Source: an uncultured Clostridia bacterium (GTDB lineage: Bacteria; Bacillota; Clostridia; Christensenellales; Borkfalkiaceae). Taken from it: DNA of 64,000 bases. Both the position numbers and the translations under genes were made by a program. Position 1 is the first letter of the stretch. Each line of letters starts with the position of its first letter. Below the pieces are notes generated by a model, which ran no database searches, was not told the origin of the DNA, and saw only the letters and a program-made list of their open reading frames with translations. Below, one piece after another: positions 9,433-19,533 of the stretch. Where the stretch lies: contig CANQMX010000001.1 of assembly GCA_947625095.1 (NCBI GenBank), forward strand, positions 62,001 through 126,000. Direction: 5' to 3'.

Positions 9433-11479
9433 TCATCTTCACTCTGTCCATAAAGGCGTCCTCTTTGTTGAAGTTGGCGTGCCTGTTCAAAAATTCCTTT
9501 CTGCCCTCCACGTTGTCGCCCATGAGGGTGGTGATCATCGCGTCGGCGGCGACGGCGTCCTCCACCGTCACCTGCGTGAGGTTGCGCCGCTCGGGGTCCA
9601 TCGTCGTTTTCCACAGTTGCTCGGCGCTCATCTCGCCCAGCCCCTTGTACCGCTGGATGAGGTAGCCCCTCCCCACCTTCTCGATCTTCTCCTGCAATTC
9701 GTTGTCGTCGTAGGCGTATTCCTCCACGCTCGAATTCTGCTTGTACACCTTGTAGAGGGGGGGCATACCTATGTAGACGTGTCCCTCATTGACGAGCGGC
9801 CGCATATAGCGGAAGAAGAAGGTGAGCAAGATGCAGCGGATATGGAAGCCGTCCTGGTCGGCGTCCGAGAGGATGATGACCTTGTGGTAGTTGAGTTTAT
9901 CGAGGTTGAAATCGCTCCCGATGCCCGCGCCGAGCGCCGAGATCATCGTGCGGATCTCCTCGTTGGCGAGCACCTGGTCGAGCCGCTTTTTCTCCACGTT
10001 CAGGGGCTTTCCGCGCAGGGGGAGGATGGCTTGGAAGGAGCGGATACGCGCCTGTTTTGCAGTGCCGCCCGCCGAGTCCCCCTCCACGATGAAGAGTTCG
10101 TTGAGTTCGGGCTTCTTGCCCGTCGAGGCGGCAAGTTTTCCGACGAGGGTCAGGTTATCGATGCTGTTCTTGGCGCGCGCCGTGTCCTTGGCCTGCCGCG
10201 CCGCGATGCGCACGCGCGCCGCCCCCTGCGCCTTTTTGATGATCTCCTCAAACGCGCGGCGGAACTTGGGGTCGGCGGCAAGCGTTTTCAGCCCCTCCAC
10301 CGTCACGGCCTCCACGGGCGACTTCGCCTCGGGGTTGCCGAGTTTGGTCTTTGTCTGTCCCTCGAACTGCACGTTCTTCATCTTGATGGAGAGCACGGCG
10401 GTCAAGCCCTCGCGGAAGTCGTCGCCGAGGAAATTGGGGTCTTTGTCCTTGATGAGTTTATTGTCCCGCGCGTAGTCGTTGAGCATACGCGTCAGCCCCG
10501 AGCGGAAGCCCACCTCGTGGAAGCCGCCCTCGGGCGTGGGGATATTGTTGACGAAGGAAAAGAGGTTCTCGGAATATTCGGAGGAGTGCTGGATGGCGAA
10601 TTCCACCAGAATGCCATCCCGCTCGCCGCGGTAGTAGAGCGGCTTATTGTAGAGTTTGGTCTTTTCCTGGTTGAGGAAGGTCGCAAAGTCGGCGATGCCG
10701 CCGTCGTAGCGGTAGGTCACGGAGTACGGCTCGGTCGCGCCCATGAGGTCGAGCTGCACATTGCTCTCTCCCCCCTCCTCTTCGCCCTCGCCCTGCGCAA
10801 AGTACTCGTTGCGGGTGATGCGCTCGTCGGTGAGGGTAATGGACAGCCCCTTGTTGAGAAAAGCCAATTCGCGAAGTCTCCGCTGCACCGTCTCCAACGA
10901 GAAATCCACGGTGGAAAACACCGTGTCGTCGGGCATGAAGTGCACAAACGTGCCGTGCCGCTTGGTGTGCTGCTTCATATCGGTCAAAGGGCCGGTGGGC
11001 ACGCCCGATTCGACCTTCCCCTTCTTCTCGTCGTAGTACGAATGAAAGCCCATCTGCCACGTCTTGCCGTCCTTATAGACGCGCACGTTCAGCCACTTGG
11101 AGAGGGCGTTGGTGACGGAGGCGCCCACGCCGTGCAAGCCACCCGAAAAGGAGTAGTTGTGCTCGTCGAACTTGCCGCCCGCGTGCAGTTGGGTGAACAC
11201 GACCTGCACGCCCGAGACCTTGGTCTTGGGGTGGATGTCGGTGGGGATGCCCCGCCCGTTGTCCTCCACGGATGCGCTGCCGTCCTTGTAGAGGCGGATA
11301 TCTATCTTATCCGCAAAGCCGTTCGCGGCCTCGTCGATGGCGTTATCCACGATCTCCCAGAGGATGTGGTGAAGTCCCCTCGCGCCCGTCGAGCCGATGT
11401 ACATTCCGGGGCGGAGGCGCACGGCCTCCAACCCTTCCAGAATGGTGATGTCGCTGGCGTCATAATGCCGTTCTTCCAT
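9404..11479 (-). CDS. parE: Type IIA DNA topoisomerase subunit B (ParE/GyrB)
   Basis: ATPase subunit of the topoisomerase encoded with parC. At 691 residues it shows the GHKL ATP site (EIVDNAIDEA, VEDNGRGIPTDIHP, GGLHGVGASVTNALS), the transducer Lys region, and the TOPRIM domain with FIVEGDSAGGTAKQ and ILSDADQDGFHIR. It ends in [11 protein letters not shown]. No insertion in the TOPRIM domain was noticed, as expected outside the Proteobacteria. Assignment to ParE rather than GyrB rests on pairing with a box-less A subunit, so a second gyrBA pair should exist elsewhere. Confidence 0.85.
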   Translation of the reverse strand: MEERHYDASDITILEGLEAVRLRPGMYIGSTGARGLHHILWEIVDNAIDEAANGFADKIDIRLYKDGSASVEDNGRGIPTDIHPKTKVSGVQVVFTQLHAGGKFDEHNYSFSGGLHGVGASVTNALSKWLNVRVYKDGKTWQMGFHSYYDEKKGKVESGVPTGPLTDMKQHTKRHGTFVHFMPDDTVFSTVDFSLETVQRRLRELAFLNKGLSITLTDERITRNEYFAQGEGEEEGGESNVQLDLMGATEPYSVTYRYDGGIADFATFLNQEKTKLYNKPLYYRGERDGILVEFAIQHSSEYSENLFSFVNNIPTPEGGFHEVGFRSGLTRMLNDYARDNKLIKDKDPNFLGDDFREGLTAVLSIKMKNVQFEGQTKTKLGNPEAKSPVEAVTVEGLKTLAADPKFRRAFEEIIKKAQGAARVRIAARQAKDTARAKNSIDNLTLVGKLAASTGKKPELNELFIVEGDSAGGTAKQARIRSFQAILPLRGKPLNVEKKRLDQVLANEEIRTMISALGAGIGSDFNLDKLNYHKVIILSDADQDGFHIRCILLTFFFRYMRPLVNEGHVYIGMPPLYKVYKQNSSVEEYAYDDNELQEKIEKVGRGYLIQRYKGLGEMSAEQLWKTTMDPERRNLTQVTVEDAVAADAMITTLMGDNVEGRKEFLNRHANFNKEDAFMDRVKMKKEDGNEEE

Positions 11480-11511
11480 AGTTACCTCGTAAGTGCCATA
11501 ATTCCGTAGTG

Positions 11512-11540
11512 ATTATACCACATTTTGCGCCCGATTGCAA
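11512..11540 (-). promoter_or_regulatory. Promoter of parE-parC
   Basis: Minus-strand TTGCAA (11535-11540) and TATAAT (11512-11517) with a 17-bp spacer. The leader is about 25 nt and contains the GAGGT ribosome site before the ATG at 11479. Confidence 0.8.
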
Positions 11541-11764
11541 TACATTTCCCGCATTTTGTGTCAATTCCCCCTTCCGCCTTGCCGATCCTCATCCCGCCCG
11601 CAGGGAGTGTATCTTGCCCCCCTCGTTCCTCGCGTCATTCTGCCCCGCCCACCCTTCCGCGTCATTCTGTCCCGCCCGCACTATTGTTGACTAAGGGCGG
11701 CACGAGCGCGTAGCGCGAAGTAGGGAAAAGAAGAATCCCGATGTACGAAGTCCGTCCCACCAAA
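11541..11764. repeat. Intergenic repeat region with a family A copy (11660-11758)
   Basis: No credible gene. From 11660 the dispersed family A unit is present in inverted orientation: GTCATTCTGTCCCGCCCGCA, then CTATTGTTGACTAAGGGCGG, CACGAGCGCGTAGCGCGAAG, and AAGAAGAATCCCG. The small ORFs called here are low-complexity readings of the repeat. Confidence 0.75.
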
Positions 11765-11790
11765 AAAAGCGGAGACCGCTCTCCGCTTTT
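11765..11790 (-). terminator. Terminator after the 11818 gene
   Basis: AAAAGCGGAGA and TCTCCGCTTTT make an 11-bp stem around CCGC. The A-rich flank on the plus strand gives a U-run when read on the minus strand, directly downstream of the minus-strand gene ending at 11818. Confidence 0.8.
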
Positions 11791-11817
11791 GCCCTTTTTG
11801 CAATTTTCCTCTTCTTT

Positions 11818-12423
11818 CTATGCCGTCTGCTGCGCGCCCGTCAGAACGGCGATCACCCGCGCATAATAGGCGTTTTGTTCAAATCCCGCGCCCTCGATGG
11901 CGGAAAGCAATTTGCCGCAAAACTGCGCGTCCTTTTTGGAGGCGGCGGCAACAGAAAGCGCGGCGGCGGGGTTGCCCTCGGGGAACGCCGTACCCGTCTC
12001 GGCGACCGCAAAGGCGATGGCGTCCTCCTTGCCAAGCCCGTACTTCATGCAGGCGGCGCGCCCCATCACATAGTCGCGGAGGGAGTAGGCGGGAATGCCC
12101 TCCCCCGTGGGCACGGAGGCCTCCTTGCAGTACGCTTCGAACTTTTCCCCTTCCGCCTCGATCTTTGCAAAGCGCTCCTCGGCGCGGGTGTAATTTTCGT
12201 CCTCCGCCGCGATCAGAAAGGAGCGGACAAGGCAGTCGACGTCCCCCGAACGCTCGTATTCCTGAAAGGCGTAGTCCCCGCTGATGGTATCCATCCCCAT
12301 GGAGGCGGTGAACTTCATCATCGCATAGGGCGCGCACAGGGAGACGATCCCGAAGATCGAGATGGCAAGCACGACGGCGATCGCCAGCGTGATGAGTGCG
12401 GTTTTCAAAATTGTTTTCTTCAT
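11818..12423 (-). CDS. Membrane-anchored protein of unknown function
   Basis: A 201-residue protein with one N-terminal membrane helix (about 8-30, LKTALITLAIAVVLAISIFG) and an extracytoplasmic, Ala/Glu-rich helical remainder. I do not recognise a family. The start at 12423 is preferred over 12483 or the MNET codon because a TTGCAA-17-TAAAAT promoter ends 2 nt before MNET, so that codon could not be transcribed in full. No clear ribosome site precedes the chosen ATG. It is divergent from the lipoprotein gene at 12540. The helical pairs in the soluble part could be TPR-like, but this is only an impression. Confidence 0.65.
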   Translation of the reverse strand: MKKTILKTALITLAIAVVLAISIFGIVSLCAPYAMMKFTASMGMDTISGDYAFQEYERSGDVDCLVRSFLIAAEDENYTRAEERFAKIEAEGEKFEAYCKEASVPTGEGIPAYSLRDYVMGRAACMKYGLGKEDAIAFAVAETGTAFPEGNPAAALSVAAASKKDAQFCGKLLSAIEGAGFEQNAYYARVIAVLTGAQQTA

Positions 12424-12454
12424 CGGTACAGTTGCTCGCTCGCAAGTTTCATTC

Positions 12455-12483
12455 ATTTTACCATACGCGCGCCGAAATTGCAA
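12455..12483 (-). promoter_or_regulatory. Promoter of the membrane-anchored protein gene
   Basis: Minus-strand TTGCAA (12478-12483), 17-bp spacer, TAAAAT (12455-12460). It decides the start codon of the downstream gene at 12423. Confidence 0.7.
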
Positions 12484-12539
12484 CCGAATACGGGGAAAAA
12501 GTCATGGGGCGGCGGAGAATTTCATATGGTATTCCTGTC

Positions 12540-13211
12540 ATGAAGCATAAATTTTTCCGTCTCGCCCTTCTCCTTCCCGCCCTCCTCTTGCCCGCGCTTG
12601 CGGCGTGCGGCGGCGGGTACGATTATTCCAAACACCTCTCCGAAGTCCGCTCGGATATCTTCTGCGCGGAGACGGAGGAATTTTCCGTCACCCTCAGCTG
12701 TGTCTCGCGCGAGTACCCCTATTCCGCCGACGGCGTCGCCTCGCCCATGCGCAAGATCGTGGAGATCTCCCTCTCCCCCGCCGAAAACACCGCGGCAGAG
12801 TACAGCGTATTCGTGCTCGGGGAAAACGGAGAGCAAGTTCTCGGCGGCGAGGCCTCCTTCCGCAACTTCGCGGGCGATTGGTATTTTTCCCAGAGCGTGG
12901 AAAGTTTCCCCCAGACGAGCATCTCCCTCCGCGTGACGTGGGGCGAAAACGTGCGAGAACTCACGGCGACCTCGGTGAAAAACGAAAATACGCTCTCCCC
13001 CGAAGCGGCGCTCGTCCGCGCGGTGGAACATGAGCGCGAACTTGTGGAGCGGCTCACGGTGGACGGCGCGTTCCGCGGCGAATTTTATGTGCGCCTTCTC
13101 AGGCGCGACAAAAATTATTACTACGTCGGCGTCATGGATCGCGCGGGCGGGGTCGTCGCCCTCCTCCTCGACGGCGAGACGGGCGAGGTGCTCGCGCGGC
13201 GGGAAAATTGA
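12540..13211 (+). CDS. Lipoprotein of unknown function
   Basis: A 223-residue predicted lipoprotein: the signal peptide is followed by the lipobox ALAAC near residue 23 and a short Gly linker. The mature part looks mostly beta-stranded (alternating hydrophobic residues, for example VFVLGENGEQVLGGEASF), then a segment YYYVGVMDRAGGVVALLLDG typical of a short beta-meander. The start at 12540 gives a proper signal peptide; the ORF-track start adds 48 unlikely residues. No family recognised. It precedes a papain-like peptidase gene that has its own promoter. Confidence 0.75.
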   Translation: MKHKFFRLALLLPALLLPALAACGGGYDYSKHLSEVRSDIFCAETEEFSVTLSCVSREYPYSADGVASPMRKIVEISLSPAENTAAEYSVFVLGENGEQVLGGEASFRNFAGDWYFSQSVESFPQTSISLRVTWGENVRELTATSVKNENTLSPEAALVRAVEHERELVERLTVDGAFRGEFYVRLLRRDKNYYYVGVMDRAGGVVALLLDGETGEVLARREN

Positions 13212-13241
13212 GAAAATCCGCCTGCCCGCATTTTTCCGCAG

Positions 13242-13270
13242 TTGACAAGCGCAAAGTTTCGCGCTATACT
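13242..13270 (+). promoter_or_regulatory. Promoter of the YiiX-like gene
   Basis: TTGACA (13242-13247), 17-bp spacer, TATACT (13265-13270). The TTG of the -35 box is what the ORF track took as a start codon, so that start is ruled out. Confidence 0.88.
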
Positions 13271-13298
13271 GAAAGGGAAAAATTTTCGGGAGGGCGCC

Positions 13299-14189
13299 AT
13301 GACGCGGAAGGGATATCGCAGGGCGAAGATCGCTTTGAGCATTTTTCTCGCCTTTTTCCTCTTTTTGTTTTGCGTCGCAACGGGGCTTCTCATCGCCTCG
13401 CTCCTCGTCGACAGAACGGCGCACCGCATCCCCGCCTACCCGCGCGAGGATATCTCCGCCCTCGTCGCCAAACCGGAATGGAGCGAGGAGGACTACAACA
13501 CCATCTACTTGCAGACGGGGCTGGGAAAACCTGCCGCCGACGCCCTCAGAGCAAAGGGCGCGACGGGCGACCTCCTCCTCTACCAGGACGACCTCTTCTT
13601 CGAGGGCGACCTCGTCCACGAATTCACCGTGGACACCGTGACGACCCTCCACGATATGCTTTACGAAAAGGGCACGGAAAAATTGCACCGCGCAAAATTC
13701 GCGCCCCTTGAAGAGGGCGACGTCATCGTCTCCTCCTCCTGCCATACGGTGGGCTGGCGCAACGGCCACGCCGCGCTCGTCACGAACGCCTCCTCCCAAA
13801 ACGTGCTCGAATCCCTCGCGCTCGGCTTGAAGAGCCAAATTTCGTACGGAGGCGCAGTCTGGTTTGCAGAGGCCGCGAACTTCATCGTGCTCCGCCTGAA
13901 AGGCGCGACAAAGGAGGAGCGCAAAGAAATTGCCACGCGCGCTGCGAGCGAACTTTTGGGCGTGGATTACTCGCTGACGGTGGGCATTTTCTCCCCCAAG
14001 GATCAGTGCAAGAACGGCGCAAAGGCCAAGGGCACAAACTGCGCCCACCTCGTGTGGCAGGCGTACAAAAATTTCGGCTACGATATCGATGGCGACGGCG
14101 GCCTCATCTGCACCGTGCACGACATTGCGCAAAGCGACCTCTTCGAGGTGGTGCAGGTGTACGGCTTCGACCCGCAAAACATCTGGTAA
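13299..14189 (+). CDS. Membrane-anchored YiiX/YebB-like (permuted NlpC/P60) cysteine peptidase or amidase
   Basis: A 296-residue protein with an N-terminal membrane helix (about 10-33) and an extracytoplasmic catalytic domain. GDVIVSSSCHTVGWRNGHAAL supplies a candidate catalytic His, followed about 100 residues later by TNCAHLVWQAY with a candidate catalytic Cys. His before Cys is the order of the circularly permuted papain-like YiiX/YebB family, which hydrolyses amide or ester bonds in cell-wall or lipid substrates. The start at 13299 follows GGGAGGGCGCC. The substrate is unknown. Confidence 0.72.
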   Translation: MTRKGYRRAKIALSIFLAFFLFLFCVATGLLIASLLVDRTAHRIPAYPREDISALVAKPEWSEEDYNTIYLQTGLGKPAADALRAKGATGDLLLYQDDLFFEGDLVHEFTVDTVTTLHDMLYEKGTEKLHRAKFAPLEEGDVIVSSSCHTVGWRNGHAALVTNASSQNVLESLALGLKSQISYGGAVWFAEAANFIVLRLKGATKEERKEIATRAASELLGVDYSLTVGIFSPKDQCKNGAKAKGTNCAHLVWQAYKNFGYDIDGDGGLICTVHDIAQSDLFEVVQVYGFDPQNIW

Positions 14190-14220
14190 AATTTTCGGTA
14201 TATTGAATAACATATTTTTG

Positions 14221-14285
14221 ATTCCTTTTCCGCCGCGCGCGCGTTCCCCCCGAAGGGGGGAACGCGCGCGCGGCGGAAAAGGAAT
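14221..14285. repeat. 31-bp perfect palindrome with 3-nt spacer
   Basis: ATTCCTTTTCCGCCGCGCGC continues to CCCCCC; the exact complement follows after GAA. It stands 31 bp after the peptidase gene and is followed by TTTTG and GGCGCGCC, so it could terminate transcription, but the stem is far longer than a normal terminator. Confidence 0.85.
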
Positions 14286-14400
14286 TTTTGTTATGGCGCG
14301 CCGCTCTCGCGTTTTCTTTTTTCATACTTTCATTATATCATATTCAATAAATTATAAAGCGACATATGCCATGTTTTTTGAAAAAATTTTCAAAAATTTT

Positions 14401-15125
14401 GCGCCCCGCGGCAGAGCCGCGGGGCGCGTGAGTGTATGAGGGATGGAGGAGTAACACCCCTTCCGTCACCTACGGTGACACCCACCCCTCCAAGGGGTGG
14501 GCAAGGGCTGCCCCTCCCCCTGCGTCCCCCTCCCCGCGGCAGAGCCGCGGGGAGGGGGATAAGATACACTCCCTGCGGTCGGTATGAGGAGGGCTGGACT
14601 TCGCCCATCGGGATTCTTCTTTCCCCTACTTCGCGCTACGCGCTACTTCGGCGCGATGCGCCTCGTGCCACGCTTAGTCGGCAATAGCGCGCGCGGGACA
14701 GAATGACGCGTATACAAACGCGGGACGGAATGACACGCGACACCCCTTCCGTCACCTACGGTGACCCCACCCCTTGGAGGGGTGGGCAATGGCTGCCCCC
14801 TCCCCGCGGCAGAGCCGCGGGGAGGGGGATAAGATACACTCCCTGCGGTCGGTATGAGGAGGGCTGGACTTCGCCCATCGGGATTCTTCTTTTCCCCACT
14901 TCGGCGCTACGCGCTACTTCGGCGCGATGCGCCTCGTGCCACGCTTAGTCGGCAATAGTGCGCGTGGGACAGAATGACGCGTATACAAGCGCGGGGCGGA
15001 ATGACACGCGACACCCCTTCCGTCACCTACGGTGACACCCACCCCTCTTAGGGGTGGGCAAGAGTTGCCCCTCCCCCTGTGTCCCCCTCCCCGCGGCTTC
15101 GCCGCGGGGAGGGGGGGATAAGATG
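14401..15125. repeat. Intergenic array of hairpins and dispersed repeats
   Basis: No credible gene. It contains triloop palindromes at 14401-14427 (AGA), 14525-14559 (AGA), 14796-14828 (AGA) and 15083-15115 (TTC). Near-identical composite blocks follow each other: family C (CACCTACGGTGA plus CACCCCTCCAAGGGGTGGGC) at 14454-14520, 14740-14794 and 15010-15081; the family B hairpin; and family A copies at 14597-14709 and 14867-14980. The order C-B-A is repeated about every 270 bp, so this is a tandem array of a composite element. Confidence 0.85.
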
Positions 15126-15134
15126 CACAAAAAA

Positions 15135-16244
15135 TTAGGGGGCGAATTGGATGAGGATCTGGTTCTGAACGTAGAGCCACTCTTCCTTGATGCGCGTGAT
15201 ATCGCCCACCGTCTCCATGAACTGCGCCGTCTTTTTCAGCGCCGACGCAAAATCCTCCCTCCAATCGCTGCCGAACGCCGCTTTGTACTTTTCGGCGGAG
15301 ATCCCCTCCGAAGTGCGAAGGGCGAGCATGACGAACTCGAATTTGGCGTCCGCCTCCTCCACCTTCTCGTTTTCGACGACGGGCAAAAAGCCGGACAAAA
15401 TGCACTTGATGTACTCATCCAAATTCATGGTGTTGGTGAACCGCCTTCCGTAGAAAAAGGAACTCGCCGAGACGCCGAAGCCGATGTACTCCCCCCGCCG
15501 CCAATAGTTCAGATTATGGCGACTTTCGTACCCCTTCCTGCAAAAATTGCTCACCTCGTAGCGGGTAAAGCCCGCCTCCTTCAAGAGCGAATAGCCGTAG
15601 TCATACAGTTCGCGCACCTCGTCGCCGTCGGGCAGTTCGCCGTTCAGATATTGCGTGTAAATGGGCGTGCCGTCCTCGGGCGTCAAAGCGTACATACTGA
15701 TGTGCTTTGCGCCGCTCCCCACCGCGATGGCGATGGTCTTTCTGACGTCCTCCTTGGTCTGCCCGCGAAGCCCCAGCATGACGTCCGCCGAGAAGTTTTC
15801 CCCCTTCAAAAGGGAGGTGCAGTAGAGGTAGTCGCGCACTGTATGGATGCGGCCGAGCTCTTGCAGTTGCCCGTCGATGGCCGTCTGCAAGCCGATGGAA
15901 AAGCGGTCGACGCCCGCCCGCTTGTAGGTGGCGATCTTATTTTCGTTCACCGTGCCGGGGTTCATCTCGATGGTGACTTCGGGATTTTTGGCGAGTTTGA
16001 ACAGCTTTTTTATCTGCTTCATCGCGCCGTAGATGTAGGCGGGGTCGATGACCGACGGCGTGCCGCCGCCGATATACACCGTGTCGAAGGTGACGCCCTT
16101 GAGTTCCTCCGCGCGAAGCCCCATCTCCTTGTAGAGGCACGCCATATACGCCTCGGCAAAGTTCAGTTTGTCGGGGAAGGACGTAAAATCGCAGTAGGTG
16201 CACTTGTGCTTGCAGAACGGAATGTGGATATAGATACCGGGCAT
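15135..16244 (-). CDS. hemW: Radical SAM heme chaperone HemW-like protein
   Basis: A 369-residue radical-SAM protein of the HemN-like HemW family, thought to bind heme and insert it into target proteins; it is not a coproporphyrinogen oxidase. The cluster motif CKHKCTYC lies at about 10-17, followed by IGGGTPSV (SAM binding) and the HemN C-terminal domain (NYWRRGEYIGFGVSASSF). AAAGGAG precedes the start. It is usually near lepA and hrcA in Firmicutes, and lepA is close by here. Confidence 0.93.
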   Translation of the reverse strand: MPGIYIHIPFCKHKCTYCDFTSFPDKLNFAEAYMACLYKEMGLRAEELKGVTFDTVYIGGGTPSVIDPAYIYGAMKQIKKLFKLAKNPEVTIEMNPGTVNENKIATYKRAGVDRFSIGLQTAIDGQLQELGRIHTVRDYLYCTSLLKGENFSADVMLGLRGQTKEDVRKTIAIAVGSGAKHISMYALTPEDGTPIYTQYLNGELPDGDEVRELYDYGYSLLKEAGFTRYEVSNFCRKGYESRHNLNYWRRGEYIGFGVSASSFFYGRRFTNTMNLDEYIKCILSGFLPVVENEKVEEADAKFEFVMLALRTSEGISAEKYKAAFGSDWREDFASALKKTAQFMETVGDITRIKEEWLYVQNQILIQFAP

Positions 16245-16351
16245 ATGACTCCTTTCGCAAATTTCTTTTTATATTACGCCCTGCGGGCGGCATATGTGGG
16301 AAGATTCACTCACCCCCTGCGGGGGTTCGGAATGAGGGTCGGGGTGGGCAA

Positions 16352-16657
16352 TTATTTCCCGTCCCAACAATATTTTGCCATGTCGACGTAGCCGTTTTTG
16401 ACTTCTACACCCTCGCTTTCGAGGAGGCGCGCCTGCACATCCATGCCGCCGAAGGCGAACGCGGGAGCGAGCCGGCCCTCGCGGTTGACGACGCGGTGAC
16501 AGGGCACGACGACGGGCGTGGGGTTGCGGTGCAGGGCATTGCCCACAAGGCGGCTTGCGCGGGGGCGGCCGATGGCAAAAGCAATCATGCCGTAGGTGAC
16601 GACTTTTCCCCGCGGTACGGTCTTTACATATTCATAGACGGCTTGGTCGAAGGTCAT
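16352..16657 (-). CDS. Single-domain MGMT-family protein (alkyltransferase C-terminal domain)
   Basis: A 101-residue protein matching only the DNA-binding C-terminal domain of O6-alkylguanine-DNA alkyltransferase. PCHRVV contains the alkyl-acceptor Cys, so it is not the Trp-containing ATL form (PWHR). The segment YGMIAFAIGRPRASRLVGNA is the DNA-recognition helix with the arginine finger. It may repair O6-alkylguanine directly or flag lesions. It lies between hemW and lepA in the same orientation. Confidence 0.88.
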   Translation of the reverse strand: MTFDQAVYEYVKTVPRGKVVTYGMIAFAIGRPRASRLVGNALHRNPTPVVVPCHRVVNREGRLAPAFAFGGMDVQARLLESEGVEVKNGYVDMAKYCWDGK

Positions 16658-16778
16658 GGGTATTCCTCAAATTAAACTGCAAAAACTGACAATATATTGC
16701 AAATTCTACTGTGGGTAGAGTTGGATGGGCGAAAGGAGAGTGTCCCCACCCCCCTCCCTAGGAGGGGGCGGACGGAAA

Positions 16779-18590
<1,812 letters not shown>

Positions 18591-18613
18591 TTTTTCCGCT
18601 CCTTTCCTCGTTT

Positions 18614-18642
18614 ATTATAAATTATCCCGAAAAAATTTGCAA
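18614..18642 (-). promoter_or_regulatory. Promoter of lepA
   Basis: Minus-strand TTGCAA (18637-18642), 17-bp spacer, TATAAT (18614-18619). Its -35 box is only 6 bp from the -35 box of the divergent GDPD promoter. Confidence 0.8.
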
Positions 18643-18648
18643 CCGCTA

Positions 18649-18677
18649 TTGCAATTCCCGCGCGAATTTGTTACAAT
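18649..18677 (+). promoter_or_regulatory. Promoter of the GDPD gene, predicting a leaderless mRNA
   Basis: TTGCAA (18649-18654), 17-bp spacer, TACAAT (18672-18677). Only 6 nt separate the -10 box from the ATG, so transcription should begin at or within a base or two of the start codon. Confidence 0.75.
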
Positions 18678-18683
18678 GTCGCC

Positions 18684-19400
18684 ATGAATTCATGCGATTT
18701 TCTCACCCGCCGCCCCATTGCGCACCGCGGGCTTCATATAGATTTTCCCGAAAACAGCCTCTCCGCCTTCCGCGCCGCCGTGGAACGCGGCTACGCCATT
18801 GAGACCGACGTCCGCTTTTCCGCCGACGGGCGGCTCGTCATCTTCCACGACGACGACCTTGCGCGCATGACGGGCGATACGCGCGCCGTGGGGGAATGTT
18901 CCGTGCCCGACCTCAAACGCCTGCGCCTTGAAGGAACGGAGGAGCAGATCCCCCTCCTCTCCGAGGCGTTGAAGGCGGTGGGCGGCAAAGTGCCCCTCCT
19001 CATCGAGATCAAGAATATGGCGGGCGTGAAGCCCAAGAAAATTGCCGCCGCCCTTGCAAAGGCGCTCGAACACTACGAGGGCGAATTTGCGGTGCAGAGC
19101 TTCCAGCCCTTCTATGTAAAGGCCTTCAAAAAACTTCGACCCGACGTGCCGTGCGGCATTTTGGGCACTGCCGAAAAGGGCGCCGCCAAGGGCTTCAAAA
19201 TGTTTACCATCAAATCGATGCCCTTCAACCCCATCGTAAAGCCCGACTTTATCAGTTACAGAAAAGAGGACTTTTTGCGCAAGAAGGTGCTGCGCTTCAA
19301 GCGGACGAAACTCGTGTGGGTGGTGCGCTCCGAGCGCGAAGAGGCGAATTTGCGCAAACACGCCGACAATATCATCTTCGAAAATTACCTGCCGCAATGA
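18684..19400 (+). CDS. Glycerophosphodiester phosphodiesterase family protein
   Basis: A 238-residue cytosolic GDPD-family TIM barrel that hydrolyses glycerophosphodiesters to glycerol-3-phosphate and an alcohol. Signatures are IAHRG at residue 12, ENSLSAFRAAVERG, IETDVRFSADG and VIFHDDDLARMTG, with the metal-binding Glu/Asp and catalytic His. No signal peptide. The first ATG is the only in-frame Met before the IAHRG motif, which fixes the start and supports the leaderless prediction. A terminator follows. Confidence 0.93.
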   Translation: MNSCDFLTRRPIAHRGLHIDFPENSLSAFRAAVERGYAIETDVRFSADGRLVIFHDDDLARMTGDTRAVGECSVPDLKRLRLEGTEEQIPLLSEALKAVGGKVPLLIEIKNMAGVKPKKIAAALAKALEHYEGEFAVQSFQPFYVKAFKKLRPDVPCGILGTAEKGAAKGFKMFTIKSMPFNPIVKPDFISYRKEDFLRKKVLRFKRTKLVWVVRSEREEANLRKHADNIIFENYLPQ

Positions 19401-19422
19401 CCTGCCATGCGGCAGGTTTTTT
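19401..19422 (+). terminator. Terminator of the GDPD gene
   Basis: CCTGCC and GGCAGG form a stem around ATGC, followed by TTTTTT, immediately after the stop codon. A second weaker hairpin (CGCCCGACGGGCG plus T-run) lies near 19439-19460. Confidence 0.82.
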
Positions 19423-19481
19423 ATGCGCGCCCGTGCCCGCCGCCCGACGGGCGCTTTTTTTGCGCATATGTGCATTTTTAC

Positions 19482-19511
19482 TTGACAAACCCGCCGTTTT
19501 GACCGTATAAT
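19482..19511 (+). promoter_or_regulatory. Promoter of ilvA-ridA
   Basis: TTGACA (19482-19487), 18-bp spacer, TATAAT (19506-19511). The leader of about 16 nt includes GCAAGG before the ATG. No T-box or attenuator is present. Confidence 0.85.
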
Positions 19512-19533
19512 TGTATAAAAAGGCGGTGCAAGG

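Noticed and set aside
11525-11713. Short ORFs in repeat regions (also 14436-14948, 21139-21462, 31136-31657, 55233-55909, 60906-61652, 62794-63274)
   Set aside because: They translate the dispersed repeats, are Arg/Pro/Ser/Cys-rich in several frames, and have no ribosome sites or family resemblance.
13242-13298. TTG start of the ORF at 13242
   Set aside because: The TTG is the first triplet of the TTGACA -35 box; a ribosome site and ATG lie at 13299.
19512-19533. T-box or attenuator before ilvA
   Set aside because: The leader is only about 16-20 nt long, too short for either.
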